A stretch of DNA of 12,498 nt from CAYRIF01 sp964424205 (GCA_964424205.1 CAYRIF010000090.1:1-12498), one strand, 5' to 3'. Shown: positions 1 through 6,251, counted from the first letter of the stretch. Made by a program: numbers and translations. Notes: generated by a model from the letters alone, not told the origin.

Positions 1-54
1 GCCATCAGGTCAGCCAGTGGTGTTGCGTATGAAACCCTATTAGTAGAGTTTTAG
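1..54 (+). CDS. 3' end of an unidentified gene (partial)
   Basis: The left edge is open in two plus-strand frames, and each could be the tail of a gene entering from the left. Frame 1 reads AIRSASGVAYETLLVEF and stops at 52-54. Frame 2 reads PSGQPVVLRMKPY and stops at 41-43. Both end in an aromatic residue, shortly before the terminator at 91-122, so a plus-strand gene ending here is likely. The reading frame cannot be decided from so little sequence and neither tail is recognised. The coordinates given are those of frame 1. A weak hairpin (TAGAGGT at 52-58 with ACCTCTA at 70-76) follows the stop. Confidence 0.35.
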   Translation, partial: AIRSASGVAYETLLVEF

Positions 55-90
55 AGGTACGATTTTCAAACCTCTACTTATTGTTAGTCA

Positions 91-122
91 AAAAGCCTTT
101 CCAATATTGGAAAGGCTTTTTT
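91..122. terminator. Bidirectional intrinsic terminator between convergent genes
   Basis: Bases 91-120 form a perfect 30-bp palindrome (GCCTTTCC paired with GGAAAGGC, flanked by AAAA and TTTT). It has a T-run on the plus strand (117-122) and the matching A-run (90-94), which gives a T-run on the minus strand. It can therefore end both the gene entering from the left and the small lipoprotein gene, whose stop codon at 121-123 overlaps its edge. Confidence 0.85.
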
Positions 123-354
123 ATCTCACCCCATTGCTCCCCTTAGAATTTTGTATCTGACTCCCAAAAAACACAATATTAGGAATGGCTATCAACACCG
201 CCAATAGCATGTTGGAATTTCTTTTTGGTTTTACCGCACTGATATGTTGTTTTTTGGTAATGACTATTTTGCTGGATTGGTTTAGGTAAACCCTTCTATC
301 GCAAGAAGACAGTAAAATCACTGCTAGTAGCAGTATAGAAAATGATTTTTTCAT
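121..354 (-). CDS. Small putative lipoprotein with a second hydrophobic segment
   Basis: A 77-residue protein not recognised as a named family. Residues 1-17 are a short lipoprotein signal peptide (MKKS, then a Leu/Ile/Val-rich core) ending in a lipobox, LLSSC, with Cys18 as the expected lipidated residue. Residues 19-48 are polar and basic. Residues 49-64 form a second hydrophobic stretch (LLAVLIAIPNIVFFG), which is unusual in so small a lipoprotein; the mature protein may be lipid-anchored and also membrane-inserted. The gene starts with ATG and has no Shine-Dalgarno sequence. It stands alone, ending against the terminator at 91-122. Its upstream region is the AT-rich gap before the sucD terminator. 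The signal peptide and lipobox support a real gene; the function is unknown. Confidence 0.65.
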   Translation of the reverse strand: MKKSFSILLLAVILLSSCDRRVYLNQSSKIVITKKQHISAVKPKRNSNMLLAVLIAIPNIVFFGSQIQNSKGSNGVR

Positions 355-692
355 CGTAATAAAGGTTAGTAAGTTTAAAAAATTTCACCAAAAAAGTCTT
401 TAAACATATAACTTATAAATGAAAAAAACTAATAATAACCCATTTATTACATAAAAAAAATCCTATAAGATTGTGTTTCAGGCTGTTATAAACAAAAAAA
501 GTATCAAAAAAGTGATAGAACGGTTATTTTCTTATGTATGTAAGAATTGGCGTAAATTAGGAGGTTTATACTTTTGAAAAGTATTACAATATAAAAAAAT
601 GCGCCAAGGGTTTAAAACCCTTGGCGCATTGATCAATTGCTATAAAACTCGAGTATCTCAAAATCCCAAGTCTCTATATCTAATTTCTATCA
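355..692. other. Non-coding gap, 338 bases, between the small lipoprotein gene and sucD
   Basis: This AT-rich stretch contains the sucD terminator (593-629) and, to its left, a 17-bp inverted repeat at 568-584 (ATACTTTT, one base, AAAAGTAT). It presumably also holds the promoter of the small lipoprotein gene, but I could not pick a convincing -7/-33 pair. A GGAGG at about 560-564 is followed only by a five-codon reading frame. No tRNA or structured RNA was recognised. Confidence 0.5.
593..629 (-). terminator. Intrinsic terminator of sucD
   Basis: Bases 599-629 form a nearly perfect hairpin (ATGCGCCAAGGGTTT paired with AAACCCTTGGCGCAT around a one-base centre). Read on the minus strand, the stem is followed directly by seven T (593-599). 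It lies about 65 bases beyond the sucD stop codon and shows that sucD is not transcribed into the small lipoprotein gene. Confidence 0.9.
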
Positions 693-693
693 C

Positions 694-1566
694 CTATCTC
701 CCAAGAGCAGTCACCATCGTAGCGCCAATATCAGCGGGAGAATCCACCACGTGAATGCCGCATGCCCGCATGATTTTCATTTTAGCGGCTGCCGTATCAT
801 CTGCGCCACCAATAATGGCACCAGCATGTCCCATTCTTCGTCCTGGAGGTGCGGTTTGCCCTGCAATAAATCCTACCACTGGCTTAGTGCCATGTTCTTT
901 GACCCAATAAGCAGCTTCGGCTTCCATGCCACCACCAATCTCTCCAATCATTACAATTCCCTCAGTGTCAGAATCTTCCATTAATAATTTAACGGCATCC
1001 TTGGTCGTTGTTCCAATGATTGGATCACCACCGATACCAATACAAGTTGACTGTCCCATGCCTGCTTTGGTGATTTGATCTACCGCTTCGTACGTCAATG
1101 TTCCTGATCTAGATACAATGCCTATTTTCCCTTTTCTATGAATGAACCCTGGCATGATACCTACTTTTGCTTCACCCGGCGTGATAACTCCCGGGCAATT
1201 TGGTCCCACCATGGTTACATCTCTATCTTTCAAATATTCTTTGACCGCAATCATATCCTTGGTCGGAATTCCTTCGGTAATGGTGATGATCACTTTTATT
1301 TCAGCTTCGGCTGCTTCCATAATGGCATCCGCGGCAAATGCAGGGGGCACAAAAATAACAGAAACATTAGCACCTGTTTTTTCCACGGCTTCTACCACTG
1401 TGTTAAAAACTGGCTTGTCTAAGTGCGTCTGCCCTCCCTTTCCTGGGGTTACTCCTCCTACTACATTGGTGCCGTATTCAAGCATTTGACTGGCATGAAA
1501 AGTGCCCTCTGAACCGGTAAACCCTTGTACAATTACTTTTGAATCTTTATTAACTAAAACGCTCAT
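694..1566 (-). CDS. sucD: Succinyl-CoA synthetase (ADP-forming) alpha subunit
   Basis: Alpha subunit of succinyl-CoA ligase, which with the beta subunit SucC interconverts succinyl-CoA and succinate with formation of ATP or GTP in the cytosolic TCA cycle. At 290 residues it matches the usual length (E. coli SucD is 289). The N-terminal CoA-binding Rossmann domain has the GFTGSEGTFHA motif (15-25). The middle has MVGPNCPGVITPGE (119-132). The C-terminal ligase domain has RRMGHAGAIIGG (243-254), where His247 corresponds to the phosphorylated histidine. The gene begins with ATG and has a promoter 22 bases upstream and a strong terminator downstream. sucC is not adjacent, so the two subunits are made from separate loci here. 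No key residue is missing. Confidence 0.98.
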   Translation of the reverse strand: MSVLVNKDSKVIVQGFTGSEGTFHASQMLEYGTNVVGGVTPGKGGQTHLDKPVFNTVVEAVEKTGANVSVIFVPPAFAADAIMEAAEAEIKVIITITEGIPTKDMIAVKEYLKDRDVTMVGPNCPGVITPGEAKVGIMPGFIHRKGKIGIVSRSGTLTYEAVDQITKAGMGQSTCIGIGGDPIIGTTTKDAVKLLMEDSDTEGIVMIGEIGGGMEAEAAYWVKEHGTKPVVGFIAGQTAPPGRRMGHAGAIIGGADDTAAAKMKIMRACGIHVVDSPADIGATMVTALGR

Positions 1567-1587
1567 TTATTTCATATTAAATTTTCC

Positions 1588-1618
1588 CAAAAATAGAACA
1601 TTTGACGGCATTCACAAA
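1588..1618 (-). promoter_or_regulatory. Bacteroidota-type promoter of sucD
   Basis: Read on the minus strand, TTTG (1618-1615), a 19-base spacer and TATTTTTG (1595-1588) match the Bacteroidota consensus TTTG-N19-21-TAnnTTTG exactly. The predicted start of transcription is near 1581, giving a leader of about 15 bases before the sucD ATG. Confidence 0.65.
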
Positions 1619-1707
1619 ACAATTTGGATTTAAGTAAATTATCATACCAATGGTTTAATGGAATGCCTCTACTTATCAAGAGGAAAATAATTTGATTAAT
1701 TTAGATT

Positions 1708-1777
1708 AGCTCCAGAGGAGCGGTATGTTTGTAGTAATATGATGAAGGCAGAATCAGAGTGCCGTAGGTACGGCATG
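1708..1777. repeat. Two diverged copies of a 20-base palindromic module (REP-like)
   Basis: Module 1 (1708-1727) and module 2 (1758-1777) share the pattern AGNNCCNNAGGNNCGGNATG and start exactly 50 bases apart. Each folds into a 5-bp stem with a 3-base loop, GCTCC/GGAGC in the first and GTGCC/GGTAC in the second. The stem positions that differ keep pairing (C-G becomes T-A, T-A becomes G-T). This suggests related copies of a structured element rather than chance. From memory, similar short palindromes are dispersed in Bacteroidota genomes; that is not verified here. Confidence 0.5.
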
Positions 1778-1940
1778 AAAAATGTCATTATAGAATCCAA
1801 TCAATATGCTTATCTAAATATTCTCAGTTTTCACTAAAATAATGGTCGGTCATAATAGATAGTCGAACAAAGTAACGACCAAATAACACTCCCAACCTCC
1901 ATTCAAACCATCAAATTCTAACTTATTCACTTTTTAAAAT

Positions 1941-1948
1941 TATATTTG
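1941..1948 (+). promoter_or_regulatory. -7 promoter element of lepB
   Basis: TATATTTG matches TAnnTTTG exactly and lies 29 bases before the lepB ATG. No clear TTTG stands at the -33 position. The predicted leader is about 23 bases with no Shine-Dalgarno sequence. The bases that follow resemble the repeat unit found at the ATPase promoter. Confidence 0.5.
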
Positions 1949-1977
1949 CTTTTTCAATACAATCAAAAGATAAAAGT

Positions 1978-3078
1978 ATGAAGTGGATTTTTGGTAAAAA
2001 AGAAAAGAAAGAAGGTGAGGCGCCAAAGAAGAAAGGCGTTATCAGAGAATGGGTGGACGCAATTGTTTTTGCCGTAGTGGTTGCAACGATTGTAAGATGG
2101 TTAATATTTACACCGTACACCATTCCTACACCTTCGATGGAAGGAACGCAATTAGTGGGCGATTTTTTAATTGTTAGCAAACTGACCTACGGTGCGAAAA
2201 CACCAAAGACACCTTTACAATTGCCCTTAATCAGTAATTTTTTGTGGAAGGATACGCCTTCCTATTTGGACTGGATTCAATTGCCTGTATATAGGTTGCC
2301 CGGTTTCTCGGAAGTGAAAAGAAATGATGTGGTTGTATTCCATTATCCAGGAGAAAAGCAATACCCATCTGACGGAAGGACACCGTATGTAAAACGTTGT
2401 GTCGCCATAGCTGGAGATACATTGGCCGTCAAAGATAAGGTACTTTATATCAATGGTGAAAAGGCATATGCTCCAGAAGGAAGGCAGTTTTTGTATCAAG
2501 TAATCTCAGAACACATTAAGGATAGGGTGTTCGAAAAATTTGAAATTTCAGATTACCGCGCCACTCAAAATGGGTATCTTATTTTTGCAAGACCTGAAAA
2601 GGCTACTGAATTAGGAAAGTTACCAATCGTTAAAAGTATCCAAGAAGACAAAAAAATTGCGGAACAATTTGATGCAGACATTTATCACCACTCCAAAATT
2701 CTACCTTGGAACCGAGACTTTTTTGGACCGCTTTACATTCCCAAAAAAGGAGATAAAATTGCGCTAAACGAAAGAAATCTAATCCTTTATAAAGACGTGA
2801 TTATGCATTACGACGGGAATGAAAATGTGGAAGAAAAAGACGGTAAACTATTCATGGATGGCGAGCAAATCAATGACTATACTTTTAAACTCAATTACTA
2901 TTTCATGATGGGTGACAACAGGGACAACTCTCTTGATTCAAGGTACTGGGGCTTTGTGCCATCCGATCATATAATTGGCAAAGCTTCTTTTACGTTTTGG
3001 TCGGTAGATAAAAAGAAAAGCTGGCTGAACCCGCTGGAAAAGGTGAGATGGAATAGAATATTTAAAAAAATAGAGTAA
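1978..3078 (+). CDS. lepB: Signal peptidase I
   Basis: Membrane-bound serine protease that removes signal peptides from Sec- and Tat-exported proteins on the outer face of the inner membrane. After a Lys-rich cytoplasmic start (1-23) there is one membrane segment at about 26-44. It is followed by the catalytic Ser box PTPSMEGT with Ser53, the general-base box PYVKRCVAIAGDTL with Lys139, and the conserved MGDNRDNSLDSRYWGFV box (311-327). At 366 residues it is longer than typical bacterial enzymes. The extra sequence lies mainly between the Lys139 box and the GDNRDNS box (about 150-305), as is usual in Bacteroidota. The serine-lysine dyad is intact. Start: first ATG after the -7 element. The DUF4407 gene follows 55 bases downstream on the same strand with no clear terminator between, so co-transcription is likely. 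Confidence 0.97.
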   Translation: MKWIFGKKEKKEGEAPKKKGVIREWVDAIVFAVVVATIVRWLIFTPYTIPTPSMEGTQLVGDFLIVSKLTYGAKTPKTPLQLPLISNFLWKDTPSYLDWIQLPVYRLPGFSEVKRNDVVVFHYPGEKQYPSDGRTPYVKRCVAIAGDTLAVKDKVLYINGEKAYAPEGRQFLYQVISEHIKDRVFEKFEISDYRATQNGYLIFARPEKATELGKLPIVKSIQEDKKIAEQFDADIYHHSKILPWNRDFFGPLYIPKKGDKIALNERNLILYKDVIMHYDGNENVEEKDGKLFMDGEQINDYTFKLNYYFMMGDNRDNSLDSRYWGFVPSDHIIGKASFTFWSVDKKKSWLNPLEKVRWNRIFKKIE

Positions 3079-3133
3079 AACATACTCAAATTGGGAGCAC
3101 GCACGTTTAGTATGAAACTCCTTTTGCTGTGTT

Positions 3134-4300
3134 ATGAATAAAATCAAACAATTCTTCTGGATGTGTTCTGGTGCGGATGTCGCTATTCTGAAAAGATGTC
3201 CGTCTGATGCCAACAAATACATTGGAATTGGCGCAACCATTTTTTTCACTGGGTTGTTAGCGGCAATATCGGCGTCTTATGCGTTATTTACTGTCTTTCA
3301 TTCTACCGTAGTTGCTGTTTTATTTGGAATTATTTGGGGTGCCATGATTTTCAATCTTGATAGATACATTGTATCTAGCATGAAAAAAAATAATAGTCGA
3401 TGGAAGGAGTTTTTGGTGGCATTGCCTAGGATAATTTTGGCATTGCTGATTGCAGTGGTCATTTCTAAGCCCTTGGAATTGAAAATATTTGAATCTGAAA
3501 TCAATGCCGAATTGATTTTGATGGAGCAGCTGGTTTTCAAAGAGCAAGATAGCCTGATTCAAATCCGCTATCAATCGAAAATAGACCAATTGAATTTAGA
3601 GATTCCTCCGTTAAAAAAAGAGATGCGTAATATGGCGGCGCACCGCGATGCATTGGCAATTACTGCACAACAAGAAGCGGACGGCACGGGAGGATCCATG
3701 CAGCGAAACCTGGGTCCTATATATAAAGCTAAAAAAGTGGATGCCGACAAAGCTGAAAATGAACTGATAGCGCTGACGGCAAAAAATCAGACACTCATTG
3801 ATCAAAAACTAAAAGAAATAGCAGACATCAAAAACACCATCGCCGCAGAGAAAGTCAATATGGGTAGAGGTAGGCTTGATGGCATGGCGGCTAGGATTGA
3901 TGCGCTTAGTAATCTGACCAAAAAAAGTGAAGCAATTTTATGGGCAAATTGGTTTATTATTTTGTTATTCATCGCCATAGAAAGCGCTCCGATATTTGTA
4001 AAACTCATCTCGGACAAGGGACCGTATGACGAGAAATTGGAGGCACATGAATATGCCTACAAAGTAAATCGAGAAGAGCAAATTAATAGTTTGACGCAAC
4101 TAACAAAAGAACGCATTGCCGTTTTCAATAATGAAAGCGAAAATACGATGGATGAGAAAGTAGCAGTAGGTAATGAGCTGCGCGAAAAGATGAAAAATGC
4201 AGAAAGTGAAGTCGCTACCAAGAGGATTGATCATTGGAAGGAGGAATCCTTAAGTAAACTAAATGGACAGAAGGGCAAGAAAAAGGTTTCTGACTCTTAA
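3134..4300 (+). CDS. DUF4407 family membrane protein
   Basis: A 388-residue integral membrane protein recognised as DUF4407 from its N-terminal signature: FFWMCSGADVAILKRCPSDANKYIGIGA is the family pattern, seen at residues 7-34. Membrane segments are at about 31-54, 58-75 and 93-111, then a fourth at 269-289. Between the third and fourth lies a long charged helical stretch (about 120-265) that looks like a coiled coil, with a Gly-rich break (ADGTGGSMQRNLG, 182-194). The C-terminal 90 residues are again charged and helical, ending in a basic tail. The biochemical role of DUF4407 is not established. The topology suggests a membrane scaffold or sensor with a large coiled-coil domain. It probably forms a transcript with lepB. 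Start chosen at the ATG directly before the family signature; no Shine-Dalgarno sequence is seen. Confidence 0.85.
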   Translation: MNKIKQFFWMCSGADVAILKRCPSDANKYIGIGATIFFTGLLAAISASYALFTVFHSTVVAVLFGIIWGAMIFNLDRYIVSSMKKNNSRWKEFLVALPRIILALLIAVVISKPLELKIFESEINAELILMEQLVFKEQDSLIQIRYQSKIDQLNLEIPPLKKEMRNMAAHRDALAITAQQEADGTGGSMQRNLGPIYKAKKVDADKAENELIALTAKNQTLIDQKLKEIADIKNTIAAEKVNMGRGRLDGMAARIDALSNLTKKSEAILWANWFIILLFIAIESAPIFVKLISDKGPYDEKLEAHEYAYKVNREEQINSLTQLTKERIAVFNNESENTMDEKVAVGNELREKMKNAESEVATKRIDHWKEESLSKLNGQKGKKKVSDS

Positions 4301-4309
4301 TTTTTTGGT

Positions 4310-4330
4310 TTCTGATTACTTCAATCAGAA
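4310..4330 (+). terminator. Weak hairpin after the DUF4407 gene, possible terminator
   Basis: TTCTGATT (4310-4317) and AATCAGAA (4323-4330) form a perfect 8-bp stem with a 5-base loop, 10 bases past the DUF4407 stop. There is no T-run directly after it, only an AT-rich stretch, so termination here is uncertain. Confidence 0.3.
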
Positions 4331-4348
4331 TAGATACTATTTACTATT

Positions 4349-4444
4349 TTGCTCTTTCAATAAAGCAAAATATGTATAAATTGCTTTATTATTTAAGCAA
4401 AATTCAGTATATTTGCTTAAATGATAAAGCAGAATGGAGTTACT
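4349..4444 (+). repeat. Three tandem 32-bp units, each containing an inverted repeat
   Basis: Units start at 4349, 4381 and 4413, with a period of exactly 32 bp. Each begins with a palindrome of the form TTGCTT-N8-AAGCAA (unit 1 TTGCTC...AAGCAA, unit 2 exact, unit 3 TTGCTT...AAGCAG), followed by AAAT or GAAT. The GC cores of the six half-sites lie at 4351, 4365, 4383, 4397, 4415 and 4429, an alternating 14/18 spacing. Thirty-two bp is about three helical turns, so all sites face the same side of the DNA, as expected for cooperative binding of a dimeric regulator. The array covers the predicted -33, -7, transcription start and start codon (4434) of the ATPase gene. The arms of neighbouring units also pair: AATAAAGCAA (4359-4368) with TTGCTTTATT (4381-4390), and ATTTAAGCAAA (4391-4401) with TTTGCTTAAAT (4412-4422). 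Confidence 0.8.
4385..4415 (+). promoter_or_regulatory. Promoter of the ATPase gene inside the repeat array
   Basis: TTTA (4385-4388, one mismatch to TTTG), a 19-base spacer and TATATTTG (4408-4415, exact match to TAnnTTTG) form a good Bacteroidota-type promoter. Transcription would begin near 4422, leaving a leader of about 12 bases. Both elements overlap half-sites of the 32-bp repeats, so a protein bound to the array would be expected to block it. Confidence 0.6.
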
Positions 4445-5630
4445 ACTAAGAAAATCAAAGGATAAAGTTAATGCGACGAACTTAAATTTTGTCCGCTATA
4501 TTCACCAAGAAATTAATTGGAAATGGCGATTAATTGGCGTCAAAGGAGCAAGAGGGGTTGGAAAGACAACGTTATTATTGCAGCACCTCAAAAGTAAATT
4601 TGGTACAAGCGATGATGCAATCTACATTTCACTAGATGATATATATTTTACTGCACATAATTTGTATGATTTTGCACAGGACTTTATTAATATGGGGGGA
4701 AAAAGTCTATATATTGATGAAGTGCACAAATATCCAAATTGGGCAATAGAGATAAAAAACCTGTATGACGATTTTCCAAATCTTAATATTGTGTTTACAG
4801 GCTCTTCCATTATTGAATTAAATAAGTTGGAAGTTGATTTAAGTCGTAGGGCAGTTGTTTATGACATGAATGGATTGTCTTTTCGAGAATATTTGACCCT
4901 AAAAAATGTACAAAACATTGAAAGTATTTCATTGGATGAAATATTGATAAACCATCTTGATATTTCTTATGACCTTTTGAAAAGTGACTTTAAACCTTTA
5001 TATCATTTTAAAAACTATATAAAATATGGCTACTTTCCATATTTTATAGAAAATATAGAAGTTTACCATCAGCGGTTAGCCCAAACTGTAAGACTTACTT
5101 TGGAGACAGACCTGAGTTTTATGAAGGGATTTGATCCCAAAAAGACTAGACAAATATATCAGCTACTCTATATTTTAGCTACAAACGTTCCGTTTAAACC
5201 AAATGTCACAAAACTAAGTGAGCGAATAAAGGTCACTAGAAATACACTTGTCCAATACCTATACTATTTAGAAAAAGCCAAGCTACTAAAGCTATTGCAA
5301 AGCCCAAATAAAGGAATAAGTATGTTGCAAAAACCTGACAAGGTATATCTTGACAATACGAATTTGGCGTATGCCATTAGTCCAACAAACATAAATGTGG
5401 GTAATATGAGAGAAACCTTTTTTCAGAATCAACTGAGCGTGATGCATGAAGTATATTATTCCAAAACAACGGACTTTTTGGTTAATCAAAAATATAGTTT
5501 TGAAGTCGGCGGTAAAAACAAACAGTTTGGACAAATTAAAAATTTGACAAATGCTTATGTGGCTGCCGATGAAATAGAAACAGGGTATAAAAATAAAATT
5601 CCCCTCTGGCTTTTTGGCTTTCTCTACTAA
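4434..5630 (+). CDS. AAA-family ATPase with DUF4143 C-terminal domain
   Basis: A 398-residue cytosolic ATPase of the AAA_14/DUF4143 type. The Walker A is GARGVGKTTLL (38-48) and the Walker B is SLYIDEVHKYPNW (91-103, Asp95/Glu96), followed by IVFTGSS (119-125). A winged-helix-like segment follows (257-288, NVTKLSERIKVTRNTLVQYL...). The C-terminus (345-398) is the DUF4143 nuclease-like fold: TTDFLV (Asp347), then FEVGGKNK (Glu357) where most relatives have an EVK or EIK motif. The catalytic lysine is therefore displaced or lost. Such ATPases are common, often multi-copy and variable between strains; their function is poorly known. The start is firm: an in-frame TAA at 4425-4427 precedes the ATG. 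The gene looks more AT-rich than its neighbours, suggesting acquisition, but no mobility gene is adjacent. Confidence 0.9.
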   Translation: MELLLRKSKDKVNATNLNFVRYIHQEINWKWRLIGVKGARGVGKTTLLLQHLKSKFGTSDDAIYISLDDIYFTAHNLYDFAQDFINMGGKSLYIDEVHKYPNWAIEIKNLYDDFPNLNIVFTGSSIIELNKLEVDLSRRAVVYDMNGLSFREYLTLKNVQNIESISLDEILINHLDISYDLLKSDFKPLYHFKNYIKYGYFPYFIENIEVYHQRLAQTVRLTLETDLSFMKGFDPKKTRQIYQLLYILATNVPFKPNVTKLSERIKVTRNTLVQYLYYLEKAKLLKLLQSPNKGISMLQKPDKVYLDNTNLAYAISPTNINVGNMRETFFQNQLSVMHEVYYSKTTDFLVNQKYSFEVGGKNKQFGQIKNLTNAYVAADEIETGYKNKIPLWLFGFLY

Positions 5631-5642
5631 CTCATATCTTTA
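5613..5642 (+). promoter_or_regulatory. Candidate promoter of the thioredoxin-like gene
   Basis: TTTG (5613-5616), an 18-base spacer and TATCTTTA (5635-5642, one mismatch to TAnnTTTG) precede the ATG at 5663. The -33 element lies inside the end of the ATPase gene. This would give the downstream gene its own transcript with a leader of about 14 bases. Confidence 0.4.
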
Positions 5643-5662
5643 CACAAGCAAATCGATAAAAA

Positions 5663-6220
5663 ATGTCACTTACCCCATCAAACATGTTGCCCCTCGGCAC
5701 AGAAGCTCCTGGTTTTGAATTACTGGATGTAGTTTCGGGAGAGAAAAAGAATTTGGCTGAATTAAAGTCTGATACCGCCACTGTCATTATGTTTATTTGT
5801 AACCACTGTCCGTATGTGGTGCATGTGCAGGATGAAATGTTGCGACTGGCAAGGGACTATATGTCTAAGGGTGTAAAGTTTATAGCCATTAGTTCGAATG
5901 ATGTAGAAAATTATGCGCAAGATTCTCCTGAAAAAATGAAGGAATTGGCAGAAGCATTGAATTATCCATTTCCATACCTATATGACGAAAGCCAAGAAAT
6001 AGCGAAAGCATATGATGCTGCGTGTACTCCTGACTTTTATATTTTTGATGACACCATGAAATTGGCATACCGAGGAAGACTAGATGAGTCGAAACCAAAT
6101 TCCAATATTCCGCTGACTGGCAAGGACTTAAGGCACGCACTAGATTGTATTCTAGCCGACAAAGACAATCGTTATCCACAAATACCAAGTATGGGCTGCA
6201 ATATCAAGTGGAAAAAATAG
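5663..6220 (+). CDS. Thioredoxin-like (AhpC/TSA-type redoxin) protein
   Basis: A 185-residue cytosolic protein with a thioredoxin fold of the redoxin/AhpC-TSA group. The N-terminal part carries LGTEAPGFELLDVVSGE (11-27). The active-site motif is CNHCPYV with Cys46 and Cys49 (CxxC), after the strand TVIMFI. The loop CTPDFYIFD (121-129) contains the cis-proline typical of thioredoxin folds. A conserved-looking C-terminal SMGCNIKWK (176-184) adds another cysteine, Cys179. No signal peptide is present, so it acts in the cytosol, likely as a thiol-disulfide or peroxide reductase; the substrate cannot be told. It stands between the ATPase (32 bases upstream) and the PurF-like gene (56 bases downstream) on the same strand, with separate promoter elements before each, so functional linkage is not implied. 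Confidence 0.9.
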   Translation: MSLTPSNMLPLGTEAPGFELLDVVSGEKKNLAELKSDTATVIMFICNHCPYVVHVQDEMLRLARDYMSKGVKFIAISSNDVENYAQDSPEKMKELAEALNYPFPYLYDESQEIAKAYDAACTPDFYIFDDTMKLAYRGRLDESKPNSNIPLTGKDLRHALDCILADKDNRYPQIPSMGCNIKWKK

Positions 6221-6251
6221 TGTCAAGTCATAACATGATATAAAGAATTAT

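Larger units (their letters stand above)
1567..1977. other. Divergent intergenic region sucD/lepB, 411 bases
   Basis: This gap lies between two divergent genes. It holds the sucD promoter (1588-1618) at one end and the lepB -7 element (1941-1948) at the other. Between them are the two palindromic modules at 1708-1777. Weaker inverted repeats are CCTCT/AGAGG at 1666-1683 and TGGTCG/CGACCA at 1843-1881. No open reading frame with convincing coding character was seen. Confidence 0.6.

Noticed and set aside
71..81. CCTCTACTTAT shared with 1666-1676
   Set aside because: An 11-base identity is expected several times by chance in a window of this size, and the surroundings do not match.
419..454. 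Short frame MKKTNNNPFIT in the gap before sucD
   Set aside because: Eleven codons, with no start signal or promoter; not supportable as a gene.
560..592. GGAGG followed by a TTG-started frame, as a possible small gene
   Set aside because: It stops after five codons, and Shine-Dalgarno sites are not used by most genes here.
1142..1489. Open reading frame of 115 codons on the plus strand inside sucD
   Set aside because: It lies entirely antisense to a certain gene, has no recognisable motif and no promoter or family features; it is a by-product of sucD codon use.
4349..4444. CRISPR array
   Set aside because: Three 32-bp units contain internal palindromes without variable spacers between constant repeats, and no cas gene is present; promoter operators explain them better.
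5646..5652. AAGCAAA half-site after the ATPase gene, as a possible right-hand boundary repeat of a mobile unit
   Set aside because: Only seven bases match and no palindrome partner or target duplication is seen; such matches are frequent in AT-rich DNA.
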